A stretch of 8,069 nt of DNA from DASTYK01 sp964430275 (GTDB lineage Bacteria > Gemmatimonadota > Gemmatimonadetes > Longimicrobiales > RSA9). The first letter of the stretch is position 1. Every line of letters begins with the position of its first letter. A program made the position numbers and the translations under genes. The DNA lies in contig CAYSGF010000139.1 of the NCBI GenBank assembly GCA_964430275.1, positions 1-8,069 on the forward strand, read 5' to 3'. Shown here piece by piece: positions 6,686 through 8,069 of the stretch. Under the pieces are notes generated by a model, which made no database searches, was not told the DNA's origin, and saw only the letters and a program-made list of their open reading frames with translations.

Positions 6686-8069
6686 TGCACCGTGCCCTGA
6701 TCGAAGCCATGCGCCGGCAACCGGCATTCGCGTCGGTGCGCGAGCGCCTTCCTGCGCCGGGGCAGACGTGCACGGCAGGCGGGCTCACCGGTTCCGCCGC
6801 GTCATTGCTGGTTGCGGCGCTCGCGGACACCATGCCGCAGCGGATCTGGGTCGCGATCGTTCAGTCGCCCGCGGATGCGGAGGCGCTCGAAGCAGACCTG
6901 AAGGCGCTTTTCGACGCCAGCCGGATCGCCCTCTATCCGCAGCGCGAGACGCTCCCCTACGAGGCGGCCGAACACCATGTGGAGGTGAGCGGCCTGCGCG
7001 TGGAAGCCCTCGAGGCGCTTCTCGCCGGCCGGGTACGCATCCTCATCACGACGGGGCGCGCGCTGCAGGAGCGGGCAGAGCTGCCGAGCGGACTCGCCGA
7101 GCTCCGCACGACGTTGCGGGTAGGCGACGAGATCCGCCTGCAGACGCTCGCCGAGCGCCTCGAGGAGCTGGGCTTCGAGCGCACGCCACTCGTGGAAGGC
7201 GTCGGCGAGTACGCGCTGCGTGGCGGCATCCTGGACCTGTTCGGTTTCGGCGCACCGGAGCCGGTGCGCATCGAGATGTGGGGCGACGAGATCGCATCGC
7301 TTCGCAGCTTCGACGTACTCGACCAGCGGTCGACGGGATCGCTCGAGCAGATCGACGTCCTGCCCGTGGACCTGCGCATGCCGAGCGACGATCCGGCAGG
7401 CGGTGTTCGTCGCTCCCTCCTCGACATCCTGCCGCGCGACGCGCTCTTCGTCGAGGTCGACTACGCCGGAGGCGGCGAGGAGTTCGCGAAGACCTGGTCC
7501 CAGGTGCTGCATCTTCACGAGGCAGAACGACGGCGCGGCGGGGAGCCGGAAGCACCCCAGATGCTGTTCCTCGATCCCGCTACAGCGACGGAGCGGTATC
7601 GTGCGTTCGGCCGCATCGCACTCGGTGCGGCCGACGCCGATGTGCGCTTCGATGTGCGCGAGCCCGAGACGATCGACCGTGATATGGAAACACTCCACGC
7701 GGTGCTGCGGGCGGGCGCCGCGCGCGGCGAGAATACGCACATCCTCTGTGACAACGCGGGGCAGCTCGAGCGGCTGGAGGAGCTGCTCGGGGGACGCGAC
7801 GCCCTGCCGCCGCGTCTGACGCTGGCGCTGGGTGCGATCGCGCGAGGCTTCGTCCTCGAGGGTGCCGAGCCGCCGGTGCGCGTGCTCACCGACCACGAGA
7901 TCTTTCAGCGGGCACGGCGACTGCGCCGCACGCGGCGCTTCCGCGGCGCAGTCGCACTCGAGTCGCTCTCGCAGCTGCATCCCGGTGACTTCATCGTGCA
8001 TCTCGATCACGGCATCGGCCGCTTCACCGGCCTGCAGCGCGTGAGGGTCGGCGAGGAGGAGATCGAAGC
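6685..8069 (+). CDS. mfd: Transcription-repair coupling factor Mfd, N-terminal part (runs off the window)
   Basis: Mfd removes RNA polymerase stalled at DNA damage and recruits UvrA. The frame is open for 461 codons with no stop, about 40 percent of the usual 1,150 residues. The N-terminal UvrB-homology module is recognisable: GGLTGSAAS (32-40) is the degenerate, lysine-free counterpart of a Walker A loop, normal for Mfd. YPQRETLPYE (84-93) and GEYALRGGILDLF (174-186) are family motifs. VRVLTDHEIFQRARRLRR at 398-415 precedes the RNA polymerase-interacting domain, whose hallmark PGDFIVHLDHGIGRF is at 433-447. The translocase and C-terminal domains lie beyond base 8069. The ATG shares one base with the TGA of the BatA-like gene (TGATG) and has no clear ribosome binding site, so initiation probably depends on coupling. 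Antisense open frames here are codon-bias shadows. Confidence 0.95.
   Translation, partial: MHRALIEAMRRQPAFASVRERLPAPGQTCTAGGLTGSAASLLVAALADTMPQRIWVAIVQSPADAEALEADLKALFDASRIALYPQRETLPYEAAEHHVEVSGLRVEALEALLAGRVRILITTGRALQERAELPSGLAELRTTLRVGDEIRLQTLAERLEELGFERTPLVEGVGEYALRGGILDLFGFGAPEPVRIEMWGDEIASLRSFDVLDQRSTGSLEQIDVLPVDLRMPSDDPAGGVRRSLLDILPRDALFVEVDYAGGGEEFAKTWSQVLHLHEAERRRGGEPEAPQMLFLDPATATERYRAFGRIALGAADADVRFDVREPETIDRDMETLHAVLRAGAARGENTHILCDNAGQLERLEELLGGRDALPPRLTLALGAIARGFVLEGAEPPVRVLTDHEIFQRARRLRRTRRFRGAVALESLSQLHPGDFIVHLDHGIGRFTGLQRVRVGEEEIE

Noticed and set aside
6802..8010. Minus-strand open frame (402 codons) opposite mfd
   Set aside because: The plus strand encodes clear Mfd motifs throughout, so this is a codon-bias shadow.

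Overview
The window is GC-rich bacterial chromosome, densely coding and with typical housekeeping content. The protein set (LepA, a secreted M28 peptidase with a lipoprotein signal, a DUF58/BatA-type VWA pair and Mfd) would fit an uncultured Gemmatimonadota-like or related environmental lineage. That assignment is only an impression from protein style. No rRNA, tRNA, mobile element, CRISPR array or prophage signal was seen.

Layout. Two gene blocks diverge from a control region at about 3603-3803. The leftward (minus) block runs M28 metallopeptidase (2067-3602), a 63-residue two-helix membrane protein (1846-2037), a stand-alone receiver-domain response regulator (1309-1674) and lepA/EF4 (from about 1151 off the left edge). 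The rightward (plus) block runs DUF58 protein (3804-4730), BatA-like membrane VWA protein (4730-6685) and mfd (6685 off the right edge). No gene-free stretch reaches 300 bases; the longest are the divergent region (201 bases) and 1675-1845 (171 bases).

How the genes relate. The plus block is tightly packed: each downstream ATG shares one base with the preceding TGA (TGATG at 4728-4732 and again at 6683-6687). DUF58, BatA-like and Mfd are therefore probably translated as a coupled unit from the promoter at 3765-3793. DUF58 and BatA-like proteins form a recognised envelope-associated VWA module; Mfd is the transcription-repair coupling translocase. On the minus block only the peptidase and the small membrane protein (29-base gap) look co-transcribed; the regulator and lepA have their own upstream regions, which share an exact 13-bp sequence.

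The most striking anomaly is in lepA. A TAA codon at 30-32 sits where the family has a conserved tyrosine, and the reading frame continues behind it with LepA-like sequence to the window edge. It is either a base-call error, a real nonsense mutation, or something rarer. No convincing undescribed multi-gene system is present; the rest is a mostly ordinary chromosomal region with several small regulatory and architectural curiosities.
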